A stretch of 64,000 bases of DNA, from NCBI RefSeq assembly GCF_030010215.1, contig NZ_JASCRR010000001.1, positions 434,001 to 498,000 on the forward strand. The letters run 5' to 3'. A program made the translations under genes and the position numbers. Below, one piece after another: positions 1 to 8,810 of the stretch (within the stretch, counting starts at the first letter, position 1; every line of letters starts with the position of its first letter). The notes beneath the pieces were generated by a model that saw nothing but the letters and a program-made list of their open reading frames with translations, was not told where the DNA came from and ran no database searches. The stretch is from Tianweitania sp. UT-5YL-CI-8 (GTDB lineage: Bacteria > Pseudomonadota > Alphaproteobacteria > Rhizobiales > Rhizobiaceae).

Positions 1-935
1 TCGTTGAGCCCGTCGCCCAGGAACGAGAAGGCCACGGTGGCAAGGCCGAGCACGGCGGCGGGCGCGGCCAGCAGGTGCGGATAGTGCTGCCAGACGCGCA
101 GGCCGTCGGAGATCATGTTGCCCCAGGACGGCGTCGGCGGGTTTACGCCCACGCCGAGGAAGGAGAAGGCGCTTTCCAGCACCATCGCCGTGCCGAGACC
201 GGCGGAGACCGAGACGATCAGCGGACCGACCGCGTTGGGCACGATGTAGCGCATGATGATGAGGCGGTTGGTCAGGCCGAGCGCACGGGCGGCGGTCACA
301 TAAGGCCGGCCGCGGATCGAGAGCACCTGTGCACGCACCAGCCGCGCATAGGGCGGCCAGCTGATCAGCGCCATGGAGCCGAAGACCAGCAGGAAATCCA
401 CCCATACGGTCTGGCGATAGAAGGGATTGAGCGTCGCCTGATACTGCGCTTCCATCCAGGCCGTGACCGGCGTCTTCAGCGAGGCGTTGATGACGACGAC
501 GAGCAGAAGGTTGGGCACCGACATGGTCATGTCGGTGAACCACATGATGGTGCGGTCGAGCAGACCGCCATAATAGCCGGCAATGGCACCGAGCGCCACG
601 CCGATCGCCACCGCGACGGTCGTCACCACGATAGCGACAACGAAGGCGGTGCGGGTGCCGTAGATGACGCGCGAGAGCACGTCGCGGCCAAGATCGTCGG
701 TGCCGAAGAGATGCGCCAGCGACGGCGCCTGGTTGCGCACCTCGAGGTTCTGCGTAAGGAAGTCGTAAGGCGTCAGCCACGGCCCGAACATGGCAACGAG
801 GGCGAGGAAGATCACAATCACGAGGCCGGCGACGGCCAGCTTGTTGCGAAACAGCCGGTGCCAGGCATCGCGCCACAGGCTGACGGGCGGATCTTCGTCG
901 ACGAAGGCGGTCAAGTTCGCAGGGGCCATTGTCAT
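1..935 (-). CDS. Peptide/opine-type ABC transporter permease, DppC family (3' end cut by window)
   Basis: Inner-membrane permease of a peptide/nickel-type ABC importer, probably the partner of the permease encoded just upstream. Translation from 935 gives a cytoplasmic N-terminus followed by the first membrane segment (LAVAGLVIVIFLALVAMFG), then the DppC-type signature FGTDDLGRDVLSRVIYGTR. The permease EAA loop follows (RALGLTNRLIIMRYIVPNA). The frame stays open to base 1, so the C-terminus lies outside the window. Only 1 nt separates its ATG from the TGA of the upstream permease, which indicates translational coupling. A second ATG at 929 is possible. ATPase genes are expected downstream, beyond the window. 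The family call is firm and the substrate is unknown. Confidence 0.9.
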   Translation of the reverse strand, partial: MTMAPANLTAFVDEDPPVSLWRDAWHRLFRNKLAVAGLVIVIFLALVAMFGPWLTPYDFLTQNLEVRNQAPSLAHLFGTDDLGRDVLSRVIYGTRTAFVVAIVVTTVAVAIGVALGAIAGYYGGLLDRTIMWFTDMTMSVPNLLLVVVINASLKTPVTAWMEAQYQATLNPFYRQTVWVDFLLVFGSMALISWPPYARLVRAQVLSIRGRPYVTAARALGLTNRLIIMRYIVPNAVGPLIVSVSAGLGTAMVLESAFSFLGVGVNPPTPSWGNMISDGLRVWQHYPHLLAAPAAVLGLATVAFSFLGDGLN

Positions 936-936
936 C

Positions 937-1890
937 TCAGCGGCTCTTCATCGTGTCGTTGGCGCGGGGATCGAGCAGCGGATAGAGCACGTCGACTAGA
1001 AGGTTCGACAGCATCACCAGGAACGAGCCGATCAGCGTGATCGCCAGGATGACGGGATAGTCGGAATTGGTCAGTGCCGAGACCGTGAGACGGCCGAGGC
1101 CCGGCAGGCCGAAGACCAGTTCCACAAAGATCGCGCCGTTGACGATGGTGATCATGATCAGCCCGAGCTGGGTCACCACCGGCGTCAAAACCGGGCGTAG
1201 GATGTGGCGGAATGCAACCACCATTTCCGGCACGCCCTTGGCGCGCGCGGTGCGGACGAAGTCCTCGGACAGGATTTCGATGACCGCCGCGCGGGTTTGG
1301 CGCACGATCAGCGCGATAGGTTGGAATGAAAGCACCAGCAATGGCAGCAGGATGCGAACGTCGAACACGCCGCCCCAGCCATAGGGCACGCCGCCGGGCA
1401 GCACGAGGATCAGCAGCACCATCAGCAGGGGACCTGCGACATAGGCCGGAATGGCCCAGAGAAACAGGGCGGAACCCAGGATCCAGTAGTCGATTTTGGT
1501 GTTCTGATTCATCGCCGCGATCATCCCGAGTGGGATCGCAACCACGGCGGTCAGCACGATCGCGCACAGGCCAAGCTTGAAGGAGACGGGCGCGGCTGCC
1601 GAAACCATCGCCCAGACCGACCGGCCGGACGTTAGCGAGTTACCGAACTGGCCCTGCACGAGGTTGAGCACATAGCTGCCGAACTGCAGCAGGAACGGCC
1701 GGTTGAGCCCGGCCGCCTCGCGGATCGCCTCGATCCTTTCGGGATTGTAGGCAACGTCGCCCGGTGCGCGCAGGAATATGAGCTTGATCGGATCGCCAGC
1801 GCCGTAGAACGCCATGGCATAGACCGCCAGCATGACGAGCAGCACCGACGGAATCCACAGCAGCAGCCGTGTTGCAATGTAGCGCAGCAT
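937..1890 (-). CDS. Peptide/opine-type ABC transporter permease, DppB family
   Basis: A 317-residue inner-membrane permease with the DppB layout: an N-terminal membrane anchor (MLRYIATRLLLWIPSVLLVM), a periplasmic loop, then five membrane segments. The EAA motif is near residues 215-235 (TARAKGVPEMVVAFRHILRP). The length is normal for the family. A GGGAGG Shine-Dalgarno sequence precedes the ATG at 1890. It lies between the binding-protein gene and the second permease in one minus-strand operon. The hairpin at 1921-1957 just upstream probably lowers its expression relative to the binding protein. The substrate could be a peptide, an opine or another amino compound. Confidence 0.9.
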   Translation of the reverse strand: MLRYIATRLLLWIPSVLLVMLAVYAMAFYGAGDPIKLIFLRAPGDVAYNPERIEAIREAAGLNRPFLLQFGSYVLNLVQGQFGNSLTSGRSVWAMVSAAAPVSFKLGLCAIVLTAVVAIPLGMIAAMNQNTKIDYWILGSALFLWAIPAYVAGPLLMVLLILVLPGGVPYGWGGVFDVRILLPLLVLSFQPIALIVRQTRAAVIEILSEDFVRTARAKGVPEMVVAFRHILRPVLTPVVTQLGLIMITIVNGAIFVELVFGLPGLGRLTVSALTNSDYPVILAITLIGSFLVMLSNLLVDVLYPLLDPRANDTMKSR

Positions 1891-1920
1891 GGCTGCCTCC
1901 CACCGCTGAATTTACACTTG

Positions 1921-1957
1921 GAAAAATGTGGCGCAGACGGTTGGCGCCCGCGCCACA
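1921..1957 (-). terminator. Hairpin plus T-run between binding-protein and permease genes
   Basis: On the minus strand an 8-bp perfect stem (TGTGGCGC, 1927-1934, with GCGCCACA, 1950-1957) is followed by a T-run (complement of 1921-1926). It lies after the binding-protein stop and before the permease start. This is the form of an intrinsic terminator, and its position suggests partial read-through. Confidence 0.55.
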
Positions 1958-1963
1958 ACGGTC

Positions 1964-3616
1964 TTACTCGACCGTGATGTTCCAGGGCGCGACGACCTGC
2001 CAATCCAGGTTCTTCTCGATGCCCTTCACATTGGCGTTCGCCCAGCGCGACATGGCCTGCGCGTACCAGGGAATGAAGGTCCAGTCCTCGCGGAACGCCC
2101 TTTGCGCTTCCTGGGCAAGGGCGACGCGCTGCGGATCGTCAGCCGCCTTGGTGGCGGCTTCGGCGAGCAGTTGGTCGACCTTGTCGTTCTTGTATCCGCC
2201 GAGCTTGTTCTGGGCGTTGGACGAACTGGACGCAATCGAACCGGCGAGATAGCTCACCGCATCCGGCACGCGGGTGCCAACATCGTCACGGAATATCTGC
2301 ACCGCGTTCTGGTCCGGACCAGCATAGGCGTCCTGCTGCGGCTTCATGTCAACGGCGGTGATGCCGAGATTCTGGCGCCACTGCTCGGCGATGAACTGGG
2401 CCGCCGCCTCGTTGGCCGGCGAGGAGATGCCGACGAAGAGAACCTTGGGCAGCCGTTCCGGCCCGCCATAGGTCGATTCCGCCAGAAGCTTCTTGGCGGC
2501 TTCGGGATCGTAGGGGTATGGCTCGAAGCCGGAATCGTCCGCGCCCGGCACGGAGTTGATCACCTGATCGGTCTTTTCGTGCGGACCGTCGGGGAACGAG
2601 GCCTTCATCAGCCCATCGCGGTCCACCGCCATGATCAGGGCCTGGCGAACCTTGGGATCGTCCATGGGGGCACGCTGGGCGTTGAACCAGAAATGCTGGC
2701 TGGTCGGGATGATTGGGCCGGATGCGAACTCCGCGCCCAGATCCTGCACGATAGTCGAGGTGACAAGTTCAGTATGCGCGTTGAACTCGCCCGACTTGAG
2801 TAGCGAGGTCGCCGTCACATTGTCCTCGACCGAGGTGATCTCAATGCGGGCCAGCTTGGGCTTGCCGAGGAAGAAGTTCTCATTAGGCTCGAACACCAGC
2901 TTGCCGGCGTCGATGTCGATGCTGGTCAGCTTGAACGGGCCGGAAAACACGGCTCCCGAATCCGGAGTGAACCAGTCGGCGATCTCGTTGCCGTCCTCGC
3001 CGCGAGACTGCGCAGCCTTGGTGATCGGCACGATATGGTTGGCCACGCGCATGAAGTAGATCGGGTCGGATTCGCCAAGCGTCACGACAACGGTGCCTTC
3101 ATCGGGAGTGGCCACGCCGGAGATCTCGGTCGCGCCGCCGCTGGAGACTTCCTTGAAGCCGGCAACCTTGCCGAGCACCTGGTCGACGCGCTGGTTCTTG
3201 GTGGTCGGCATCGCCGCCACGTTCCAGGAGCCTGCGACATCCGCTGAGGTGATCTTGCTGCCGTCGGAGAAGACGGCCTTGGGATCGAGCTTGAACGTCC
3301 AGGTCTTGTTATCGTTCGAGCCTTCCCAGCTTGCGAAGACATAGGGATGAATCTTGCCTTCGCTGTCGAAATACATCGGGGCCGCCCACCACGCCGAATT
3401 CCAGCGGTAGGGCACGCCGCCGCCGCGCAGCGGCGACCAGTCCTGGTTGAACGCCGGATTGGCGACCTTGAGCACCTGCCCTTCCTGGGCAAGAACAATT
3501 CTGGCGTCGAGGCCAAGCAGCGTGAAACCGATGGCGGTGCCGAGGCCGAGCTTCAGCGCGGCACGACGCGACAAACCGGCGGTCATCGGTGTGGCTTCGG
3601 AATTCCGTTTCGTCAT
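1964..3616 (-). CDS. Tat-exported extracellular solute-binding protein, family 5 (peptide type)
   Basis: Periplasmic binding protein of the importer formed with the two permeases downstream. It has 550 residues from the ATG at 3616, chosen because GGGAGGGA precedes it; an upstream in-frame ATG at 3781 has no ribosome site. The N-terminus has a twin-arginine signal (SRRAALKLG, residues 16-24) and a hydrophobic stretch ending near LAQEG, so export is folded and Tat-dependent. The body has the SBP_bac_5 pattern, including a TWTFKLDPKAVFSDG segment and a conserved AVDRDGLM region. It is divergent from the PdxA/DHDPS/sialidase-like operon, which may metabolise the imported compound. The real ligand cannot be read from sequence. 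Confidence 0.9.
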   Translation of the reverse strand: MTKRNSEATPMTAGLSRRAALKLGLGTAIGFTLLGLDARIVLAQEGQVLKVANPAFNQDWSPLRGGGVPYRWNSAWWAAPMYFDSEGKIHPYVFASWEGSNDNKTWTFKLDPKAVFSDGSKITSADVAGSWNVAAMPTTKNQRVDQVLGKVAGFKEVSSGGATEISGVATPDEGTVVVTLGESDPIYFMRVANHIVPITKAAQSRGEDGNEIADWFTPDSGAVFSGPFKLTSIDIDAGKLVFEPNENFFLGKPKLARIEITSVEDNVTATSLLKSGEFNAHTELVTSTIVQDLGAEFASGPIIPTSQHFWFNAQRAPMDDPKVRQALIMAVDRDGLMKASFPDGPHEKTDQVINSVPGADDSGFEPYPYDPEAAKKLLAESTYGGPERLPKVLFVGISSPANEAAAQFIAEQWRQNLGITAVDMKPQQDAYAGPDQNAVQIFRDDVGTRVPDAVSYLAGSIASSSSNAQNKLGGYKNDKVDQLLAEAATKAADDPQRVALAQEAQRAFREDWTFIPWYAQAMSRWANANVKGIEKNLDWQVVAPWNITVE

Positions 3617-3999
3617 GACATTCCCTCCCTTGATCGATCGTCTGCGCGTCCCGTCTGTCGTGCGGAGGCAGCGACACAAACAACAATCGCGACGGAAAAG
3701 ATGCCGCCTTATTGTAAACATGTCAAATAGTTTGTGGGCAGCTTGAGGTCCATTGCAGCGATTCACAACCATCTGTGACAAATATTTTATTCAGAAAATC
3801 AATGTAAATCATGAGCTTGCAGAAATGCGCTGATGCGCGAACTGATTTTCTTTAGAAAAAAGCAACTTGACAAATTTGCGTCCTAAGACCAGTTTCGCTG
3901 CCAATCGAATAAGACGCCGTCATTGCTGCAATGGCGTCACGAGGAATCGATTTCCGGCTGTCCATATGGCGAACCGGAAATCAGGGCGGACAGGAAACG
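3617..3999. promoter_or_regulatory. Divergent AT-rich control region between importer and PdxA operons
   Basis: 383 bases without a gene, clearly more AT-rich than the flanks. It holds an inverted repeat AGAAAATCA (3793-3801) / TGATTTTCT (3843-3851) and a perfect TTGACA at 3867-3872 reading plus. No convincing -10 was found at 16-18 bp from it. A regulator for this pair of operons was not found inside the window. Confidence 0.45.
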
Positions 4000-4989
4000 A
4001 TGTCGGATAAGAGCCGCACGATTGGCATCACCATGGGCGACCCCGCGGGGGTCGGCCCGGAGATCATCTGCAAGGCACTTGCCGAGATGGGACCTGACGA
4101 GCGCCGCATCACCAAGGTGTTCGGCAGTCTCTCCAGCCTGCAGGCAGCCGCCGCCATCGTCGGCGCCGAGCTGACTTTCACCCCCGACGGCAATGTGCCC
4201 GGTTCGGTCGCGGTCGAGGACATCGCGGTCGAGGGCGGTCCGATTCCGTTCGGCAAGGTCGATCCACGCGCCGGCGACGCCTGTTTTCATTACATCGCCG
4301 GCGCGGTGAGAGCGGCGCAGGTGAACGACATCGGCTGCATCGTCACGGCACCCATCAACAAGGAAGCGCTCAACCTCGCCGGGCATCATTATGACGGCCA
4401 CACCGGCATGCTCGCCCATCTCACCGGCTCGCGCTCGTCTTGGATGCTGCTCGCCTCAGAGCGCATGTCGGTCATCCACGTCTCCACCCACGTCTCGCTG
4501 CGGCAGGCGATTGAGCGGGTAAAGCCGGAGCGTATTCTCGAGACGATCCGCACAGGCCACCGCCATTTCCGCCGCATCGGCGTCAAGAACCCGCGCATAG
4601 CGGTCGCCGGTCTCAACCCGCATTGCGGCGAGAACGGCCTGTTCGGCACCGAAGACGATGAATTCATCGCGCCAGCCGTTGCCGCCGCGCGCGCCGAGGG
4701 TATCGACGCATACGGCCCGGTACCGCCGGACACGGTTTTTCACCGCGCCTATTCCGGCGCCTTCGACCTCGTGGTCGCGCAATATCACGACCAGGGCCAC
4801 ATCCCGATGAAACTCGTAGCCTTCGAGTCCGGCGTCAACATCTCGCTCGGCCTGCCCATCGACCGCACTTCGGTCGACCATGGCACCGCTTTCGACATTG
4901 CCGGCACCGGCAAGGCCCATCACGTCAACATGAACGCGGCAATCGCCTATGCGCGCAAGCTCGCCGGAACCCCACGGATATCAGCATGA
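4000..4989 (+). CDS. 4-hydroxythreonine-4-phosphate dehydrogenase family protein (PdxA/PdxA2)
   Basis: NAD-dependent oxidative decarboxylase of the PdxA fold, 329 residues. The N-terminus has the family signature [11 protein letters not shown]. The C-terminal half has the metal and substrate segments [10 protein letters not shown] and [19 protein letters not shown]. The start at 4000 has AGGA just upstream; a longer in-frame start at 3931 lacks one. It heads a coupled operon with a DHDPS-family enzyme, a BNR protein and an iron alcohol dehydrogenase, so it is more likely a catabolic PdxA2-type enzyme acting on a phosphorylated C4 sugar acid than the vitamin B6 enzyme. The DUF1537 kinase that normally accompanies PdxA2 is not present here. 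Confidence 0.88.
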   Translation: MSDKSRTIGITMGDPAGVGPEIICKALAEMGPDERRITKVFGSLSSLQAAAAIVGAELTFTPDGNVPGSVAVEDIAVEGGPIPFGKVDPRAGDACFHYIAGAVRAAQVNDIGCIVTAPINKEALNLAGHHYDGHTGMLAHLTGSRSSWMLLASERMSVIHVSTHVSLRQAIERVKPERILETIRTGHRHFRRIGVKNPRIAVAGLNPHCGENGLFGTEDDEFIAPAVAAARAEGIDAYGPVPPDTVFHRAYSGAFDLVVAQYHDQGHIPMKLVAFESGVNISLGLPIDRTSVDHGTAFDIAGTGKAHHVNMNAAIAYARKLAGTPRISA

Positions 4990-5891
4990 GCCGCTTTGCC
5001 ATTTCCGGCGTTTTTTCCGCCGCCGCAACACCGGTTAATGCTGACCTGTCGCCCGATCACGCCCGCTTCGCCGCGCATTGCAAGCGCCTGCTCAGTGAGG
5101 GTTGCCATGGCGTGGCCCTTCTCGGCACGACCGGAGAGGCAAACTCCTTCTCGCTCACCGAACGCAAGGAAATTCTGGAGAAAGTCATTGCCGCCGGCGT
5201 CGATCCCACCGCGCTCATGCCGGGCACCGGCGTCGCCGCCATACCAGAAAGCATCGAGCTGACGCGCCATGCGCTGTCGCTCGGTGTCAACAAGATCGTC
5301 CTGCTACCGCCCTTCTATTACAAAGGCGTGTCCGATGACGGGCTGTTCGACGCCTATTCGCGCATTCTCGAAGGCATTGCCGACGACCGGCTCAAGGTCG
5401 TCCTCTATCATATCCCGCAGATGTCGGGCATCGCGCTCTCGGTCGAGCTCGTCGGCCGGCTGGTCGAAGCCTATCCAACGACCGTGGTCGGCATCAAGGA
5501 ATCCAAGGGCGACTTCGCCAATATGCACGCGTTGGTGAAAGCCTATCCAGGTTTTGCCGTGTTCCCCGGCGCCGATCCGCTGATGCTGCCCCTGCTGAAG
5601 GAAGGCGGCGCCGGCTGCATCACGGCGACATCGAACCTGATCGCGGACTCCCTGCGCACAGTCTTCGACGGCCATGCCGACGCAGCGAAAGCCGCCGAAG
5701 TCGAAACGGCGCAAGCGCGCATCGAGGCCTGGCGCGCCCTGTCAAACAGCTACGCGCAGATCCCCACCATCAAGGCGATGATCGGCCTCAAGCATGGCGA
5801 GGATGGCTGGCAGCGCACGCGGCCGCCGCTGGTCGGCTTGAGCGATGCGCAGATTGCCGAACTTCAGCCGCAGTTCCAAACCCTGCCGTGA
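4986..5891 (+). CDS. Dihydrodipicolinate synthase / N-acetylneuraminate lyase family protein
   Basis: Class I (Schiff-base) aldolase or lyase with a TIM barrel, 301 residues, the normal length for the DHDPS/NAL family. Visible active-site elements are GTTGE at 47-51, Tyr141 in LYHIP, and the Schiff-base Lys171 in [10 protein letters not shown]. The start codon overlaps the stop of the PdxA-like gene (ATGA). A biosynthetic dapA role is unlikely because the neighbours are catabolic. The adjacent sialidase-like gene makes a sugar-acid aldolase attractive, but the residues seen do not separate NAL from KDG/KDX-type aldolases. Confidence 0.88.
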   Translation: MSRFAISGVFSAAATPVNADLSPDHARFAAHCKRLLSEGCHGVALLGTTGEANSFSLTERKEILEKVIAAGVDPTALMPGTGVAAIPESIELTRHALSLGVNKIVLLPPFYYKGVSDDGLFDAYSRILEGIADDRLKVVLYHIPQMSGIALSVELVGRLVEAYPTTVVGIKESKGDFANMHALVKAYPGFAVFPGADPLMLPLLKEGGAGCITATSNLIADSLRTVFDGHADAAKAAEVETAQARIEAWRALSNSYAQIPTIKAMIGLKHGEDGWQRTRPPLVGLSDAQIAELQPQFQTLP

Positions 5892-5899
5892 GGAGCGCC

Positions 5900-7111
5900 A
5901 TGCAACCCGCAGCATCGTCCAGCCCGTCAGCCAACGTGCTGACCCATGCCGACATCGCCGCTGGTATGGACGGCATCCTGCATGAGACGGCGAAGGGCCG
6001 GTCTGAGGCTTTCCTGCCCTCGCCCGCCGTGCAGAACCATGCGGCCAATCTGTCGGTGCTGCCTGACGGCTCGCTCGCCTGCGTCTGGTTCGGCGGCACG
6101 ATGGAAGGCATGAGCGACATCTCCATCTACATGTCGCGTCTTGCCAAGGGTTCCGACCGCTGGTCGGCGGCGGACAAAATGTCCGACGATCAACAGAAAT
6201 CCGAACAAAACCCGCTGCTCTTCAACGCACCCGATGGCGCCGTCTGGCTGCTTTACACCTCCCAGACTTCCGGGCATCAGGACGGCGCGGTGGTCAAGCG
6301 GCGCATCTCGCAGGACGGCGGCAAAAGCTTCGGCGCGGTCGAAACCCTGTGCGACATCCCAGGCACCTTCGTGCGCCAGCCGATCATCGTCAACCGGCGC
6401 GGCGACTGGCTGTTGCCGGCGTTTCGCTGCATCGGTCAGTCCGGCCAGCGCTGGACTGGCGACGTCGACACCGCCGCCGTGCTGGTCTCGACCGACAAAG
6501 GCGCAAGCTGGAACCTGCACGACGTGCCCGACAGCATCGGTGCCGTGCATATGAATATCGTGTCGCTGGGCGGCGACGACATGGCCGCTTTCTATCGCAA
6601 CCGCTTCGCCGAACACGTCCTGCGCAGCGCCTCCCATGACGGCGGCCGCACCTGGTCTGTGCCCCAGCCAACAGACCTGCCCAACAACAACTCCTCGATC
6701 CAGGCGGTGAAGCTCTGCGACGGGCGCTTGGCCATGGTGTTCAACCATGCCAATGCGTCGATGTCGAATGCGCGGCGTACCTCGCTCTATGACGAGATCG
6801 AAGGCGAGGAAAACGACGCGCCTGTAGCGCCGTCCGCAGCCGACCCGAACAAGCGCAACGCCATATGGGGCGTGCCGCGGGCGCCGCTCAGCTTAGCCTT
6901 TTCGACCGATGGCGGACAGAGTTTCCTTGTTCGGATCGACCTCGAACAGGGCGACGGCTTTTGCCTGACCAACAATTCCAAGGATGGGCTTAACCGCGAG
7001 TTTTCGTATCCGTCTATTGTGGCAACCGACGATGGCGCGCTCCACATCGCCTTCACCTATTCCCGCCGCGCGATCAAATACATCCGGCTGTCGCCGGAAG
7101 CGTTCAATTGA
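5900..7111 (+). CDS. Sialidase-like BNR-repeat protein, cytoplasmic
   Basis: A 403-residue six-bladed beta-propeller candidate of the BNR_2/sialidase superfamily. Four Asp-box motifs are visible: SQDGGKSF (137-144), STDKGASW (197-204), SHDGGRTW (245-252) and STDGGQSF (335-342). An early RQPIIVNRRGDW segment and the C-terminal FSYPSIVATDDGALHIAFTY match the family layout. There is no signal peptide, so it should act in the cytoplasm, unlike typical secreted sialidases. The ATG at 5900 is preferred because AGGAG precedes it; a GTG at 5888 would overlap the previous stop. It may process an imported glycoside or act as a lyase or isomerase on the propeller fold. True sialidase activity is unproven. 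Confidence 0.8.
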   Translation: MQPAASSSPSANVLTHADIAAGMDGILHETAKGRSEAFLPSPAVQNHAANLSVLPDGSLACVWFGGTMEGMSDISIYMSRLAKGSDRWSAADKMSDDQQKSEQNPLLFNAPDGAVWLLYTSQTSGHQDGAVVKRRISQDGGKSFGAVETLCDIPGTFVRQPIIVNRRGDWLLPAFRCIGQSGQRWTGDVDTAAVLVSTDKGASWNLHDVPDSIGAVHMNIVSLGGDDMAAFYRNRFAEHVLRSASHDGGRTWSVPQPTDLPNNNSSIQAVKLCDGRLAMVFNHANASMSNARRTSLYDEIEGEENDAPVAPSAADPNKRNAIWGVPRAPLSLAFSTDGGQSFLVRIDLEQGDGFCLTNNSKDGLNREFSYPSIVATDDGALHIAFTYSRRAIKYIRLSPEAFN

Positions 7112-7140
7112 GCGGCCGACATGCAAGCGGAGTTCTAACC

Positions 7141-8271
7141 ATGAACGCACTTCATTCGCCGATTTCGATCGTTCGGCCCCCGGTCGTTGAATTCGGCGCA
7201 GGCGTTCTGTTCCGGCTGGGACCCTGGGTGAAAGCCCGCGGTATCAAGAAGGCGCTGGTGGTCGCCGATGCGTTCAATGCCGCGCGCGTGGATCAACTCG
7301 GGCTGGAGGTCGAGACCGTGGTCTTCGGCGAAGTCCGACCCGAGCCTGATATGCCCAATCTGGAGAAACTTCTCGAACTGGCCGACCGCACCCTCCCCGA
7401 TTTGATCGTAGGCTTCGGCGGCGGCAGCGCCATGGACCTTGCCAAGCTGGTTTCGGTGATGATCGGCACCGGCCAAAAGCTTGTGGACATCGTCGGACCC
7501 GGCAAGGCCGGTAAGCGTTCCGTAGCGTTGGCGCAGGTGCCGACGACATCGGGCACCGGCAGCGAAGCGGGTATTCGCGCGCTGGTCACCGACCCCGCCA
7601 CCCATGCCAAGCTTGCCGTGGAAAGCATCCACATGCTGGCCGACATCGCCATCGTCGACCCAATGCTGACCATGACCGTGCCGCCCGCTGTCACCGCCGC
7701 GACTGGCGTGGACGCCATGGCCCACTGTGTGGAGGCCTATACCAACAAGAAGGCGCATCCAATCATCGATCTCTATGCGCTTGAAGGCGTGCGTCTGGTC
7801 GGCCGCTATCTCGCCCGCGCGGTGAAGGACGGCGGCGATGTCGAGGCTCGCTCAGGCCTGGCGCTGGCGTCGCTCTATGGCGGCTTCTGCCTTGGCCCTG
7901 TCAACACGGCTGCCGGGCACGCGCTCGCCTACCCGCTCGGCACGCGCTGGCATATAGCCCATGGAGCTGCCAATGCGCTGATCTTCCCGCATGTGCTGGC
8001 GTTCAATGTGCCCGTGGCCGGCGAAAAGACCAGCCTCATTCTGGAAGCGCTCGGCCTTGGCACCTCGAAAGACGAAATCTCGGTGCGCGATGCCGCCTAT
8101 GACTATTGCGGCGCTCTGGGCGTCGAGATGAAGCTGTCGAAGCTCGGCGTTCCCGAAAGCGACCTGGAAATCATGGCTGGCGATGCGTTTGCCATCAGAC
8201 GGCTGCTCGACAACAATCCCCGCGAGATGACACGCCAGGATATTCTGTCGATCTACAGGAATGCCTACTGA
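7141..8271 (+). CDS. Iron-containing alcohol dehydrogenase
   Basis: NAD(P)-dependent, divalent-metal alcohol dehydrogenase of the group III family, 376 residues. The nucleotide-binding signature GFGGGSAMDLAK and the TTSGTGSE motif are present. The metal ligands sit in GVDAMAHCVEAY, NTAAGHALAYPLG and AHGAANALIFPHV (one Asp and His residues in normal spacing). The ATG at 7141 follows GGAG; a TTG at 7108 is less likely. It is the last gene of the PdxA/DHDPS/BNR operon and would reduce or oxidise a small aldehyde or keto product of the aldolase. It could also be maleylacetate-reductase-like. Confidence 0.88.
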   Translation: MNALHSPISIVRPPVVEFGAGVLFRLGPWVKARGIKKALVVADAFNAARVDQLGLEVETVVFGEVRPEPDMPNLEKLLELADRTLPDLIVGFGGGSAMDLAKLVSVMIGTGQKLVDIVGPGKAGKRSVALAQVPTTSGTGSEAGIRALVTDPATHAKLAVESIHMLADIAIVDPMLTMTVPPAVTAATGVDAMAHCVEAYTNKKAHPIIDLYALEGVRLVGRYLARAVKDGGDVEARSGLALASLYGGFCLGPVNTAAGHALAYPLGTRWHIAHGAANALIFPHVLAFNVPVAGEKTSLILEALGLGTSKDEISVRDAAYDYCGALGVEMKLSKLGVPESDLEIMAGDAFAIRRLLDNNPREMTRQDILSIYRNAY

Positions 8272-8368
8272 GTTTCGGGCAGAGTTCTCGCAAAAAATCG
8301 TCCGGAGGGGCGGAACAAACCCCGCTCGCAGTGCTTAGCTTTGCGTACAGCGAATAAGGACTGAGACC

Positions 8369-8713
8369 ATGTTTCGAACGCTTGTTTTGGCGGCAGCCGG
8401 CTACGTCATTTACCGTATCGCGGAGGAAAACAAACTTCTGCCGGCGGAAGGTGGCTTTCTGTCGACGGGAACTCATAATCCATCGGGATCGGGCACAATG
8501 ACCAATTCAAACCGTGCCGGTTCGGACCTCCATACTCGTTCCGATGAGCCGGAAGATATAGAGGAGCAGTTGGATACCGGGCTGGAGGATTCGTTTCCGG
8601 CCAGCGATCCGCTTTCGGTGACTTCGACCACGACTGTCGGCGGCGCCGAGGACATTGTAGGAACCGACGAAGTCCTGCGTCGTCAGCGCGAAGAGCGTGA
8701 AAAGTCCGACTGA
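8369..8713 (+). CDS. Small acidic protein with N-terminal membrane segment, unknown function
   Basis: 114 residues. A short hydrophobic N-terminus (residues 2-16) could insert in the membrane or anchor the protein. A low-complexity Ser/Thr/Gly linker and an acidic C-terminal half follow, containing EEQLDTGLEDSFPASDPLSV. The SFPASDP motif recurs in small uncharacterised alphaproteobacterial proteins. It stands alone with its own terminator at 8773-8806. The opposing gene beyond that terminator also encodes a small acidic protein. No function is known to me. Confidence 0.7.
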   Translation: MFRTLVLAAAGYVIYRIAEENKLLPAEGGFLSTGTHNPSGSGTMTNSNRAGSDLHTRSDEPEDIEEQLDTGLEDSFPASDPLSVTSTTTVGGAEDIVGTDEVLRRQREEREKSD

Positions 8714-8772
8714 CATCAATTGTGGAGAGTGCGCGCCCGGTTCAACCGACAGTCGCGCTCGTGTCAAACCAA

Positions 8773-8806
8773 GCCTCCCCCGCCGAATGGCGGAGGAGGC
8801 TTTTTT
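8773..8806 (+). terminator. Intrinsic terminator after the small acidic gene
   Basis: A 12-bp stem with one mismatch (8773-8784 with 8789-8800), a GAAT loop, then six T residues (8801-8806). It reads on the plus strand and lies between the convergent small genes. Confidence 0.85.
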
Positions 8807-8810
8807 CGTT

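Noticed and set aside
1869-3730. Long open frames on the plus strand opposite the importer genes
   Set aside because: They are antisense to well-supported family members, arise from high GC third positions and show no recognisable domain.
4986-5891. Lysine biosynthesis dapA or a nan sialic-acid operon
   Set aside because: No other lysine genes; nanE, nanK and a sialic acid transporter are absent, so only the family can be stated.
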